A stretch of 64,000 bases of DNA. Source: Symbiodinium natans. Its lineage: Eukaryota > Sar > Dinophyceae > Suessiales > Symbiodiniaceae. Made by a program: the position numbers and the translations under genes. This document shows positions 63,599-64,000 of this stretch, one piece after another (within the stretch, counting starts at the first letter, position 1; each line of letters begins with the position of its first letter). The stretch is taken from NCBI GenBank assembly GCA_905221605.1, contig CAJNDS010000946.1, forward strand, positions 254,077-318,076, in the 5' to 3' direction. A model generated the notes under the pieces. It had not been told where the DNA came from. It saw only the letters and a program-made list of their open reading frames with translations, and did not search any database.

Positions 63599-63613
63599 GG
63601 TTTTGCTCACACA

Positions 63614-63640
63614 CACCCCCCCCCCCCCCCCCCCCCCCCA
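63614..63640. repeat. (CA)n plus poly-C tract
   Basis: CACACACA followed by more than 20 consecutive C. Confidence 0.95.
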
Positions 63641-64000
63641 ACGTTTCACAGAGGCTCAAGCAAATCAACTTTTGGCATCCTTAAACCTTTCAACTATGCT
63701 CCAGCGGGGTCGGCGGCTTGAGCCGGTGGGGTTTCGGGTTAGGGTTTAGGGCTGCGCTTCAAAGGTGTTTGGGTTTACTTGGCGTCCGGGTCGGTAAGAA
63801 AGTTTCGAGAGAACGGTTTAGGGCAGAGGGCCCTTAGGTCTCAAGGCACGGCGCACTGGAGCGGTCGAAAAAAAGCTCCGAGGGCTTTAGGGTTTAGAGC
63901 AATTGTTTGGGGTTCCCCGTGCCCGAGGCAAAACTAAACCTAACAAAACGAAACCCTGGTTTCATGGCCGGTGCGCAGTTGCCCAGCCTAGAGCCCCCCA
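63641..64000. other. Spacer with degenerate telomere-type motifs, no gene seen
   Basis: A few TTTAGGG motifs (63738-63750, 63882-63896) within unique sequence. Nothing coding was recognised. Confidence 0.5.

Overview
The window reads as nuclear DNA of a dinoflagellate, probably Symbiodiniaceae-like or Polarella-like. Three things point there: (i) an exact antisense copy of the 22-nt dinoflagellate spliced leader at 24254-24275; (ii) a conserved gene cut into very short exons (about 30-120 nt) whose introns nearly all begin with GC rather than GT and end with AG; (iii) large amounts of TTTAGGG-type (plant/dinoflagellate telomere type) repeat spread through the interior of the sequence. No rRNA, tRNA or CRISPR was recognised. 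All recognised protein genes lie on the minus strand.

Region 1-34.2 kb. What first looks like a telomere-repeat desert with odd GC-rich islands is, read on the minus strand, a fragmented WD40 gene. In descending order the islands join in frame into the middle and C-terminal parts of a UTP13/TBL3-type protein of the SSU processome (UTP-B). About 20 exons were placed (34113 down to about 5126). The introns carry blocks of TTTAGGG/CCCTAAA in either orientation, short hairpin MITEs and whole nested genes. The N-terminal half was not found. Nested in its introns, on the same strand, are: a 3.6-kb retroposed cDNA with the spliced-leader relic and a 14-bp target-site duplication (20699-24288); an intronless tandem-duplicated WrbA-type flavodoxin quinone reductase (17442-18785) with a possible decayed leader relic; a small three-exon gene with an intronic (TAC)n array of about 0.7 kb (12160-13678); and a predicted multi-pass membrane protein (8783-9880). 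Islands at 0.4-5.2 kb look coding but are only partly assigned.

Region 34.2-52.5 kb. A C-rich tract is followed by a roughly 165-bp satellite (34.8-38.1 kb), then about 10 kb of minus-strand coding DNA resembling one very large mobile element: a long protein with F-box-like, zinc-binding and PD-(D/E)XK nuclease regions, an SF3-helicase-like protein, and a zinc-finger DDE-type transposase-like protein with a basic C-terminal tail. Frames break at several places. A single degenerate copy of the satellite at 52.3 kb suggests the element or its host array spans about 34.8-52.5 kb. A 100-N assembly gap (48901-49000) lies upstream, between two near-identical segments.

Region 52.8-64 kb. This is mostly repeats: a higher-order repeat of about 560-790 bp containing GCTTAGG arrays, two short tandem families (58.2-59.0 kb), more TTTAGGG blocks, and a striking AT-rich minisatellite (61.1-63.5 kb) punctuated by a 22-bp GC-rich box and containing an internal inversion. 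Between 55.5 and 58.2 kb there are open frames but no recognised gene.
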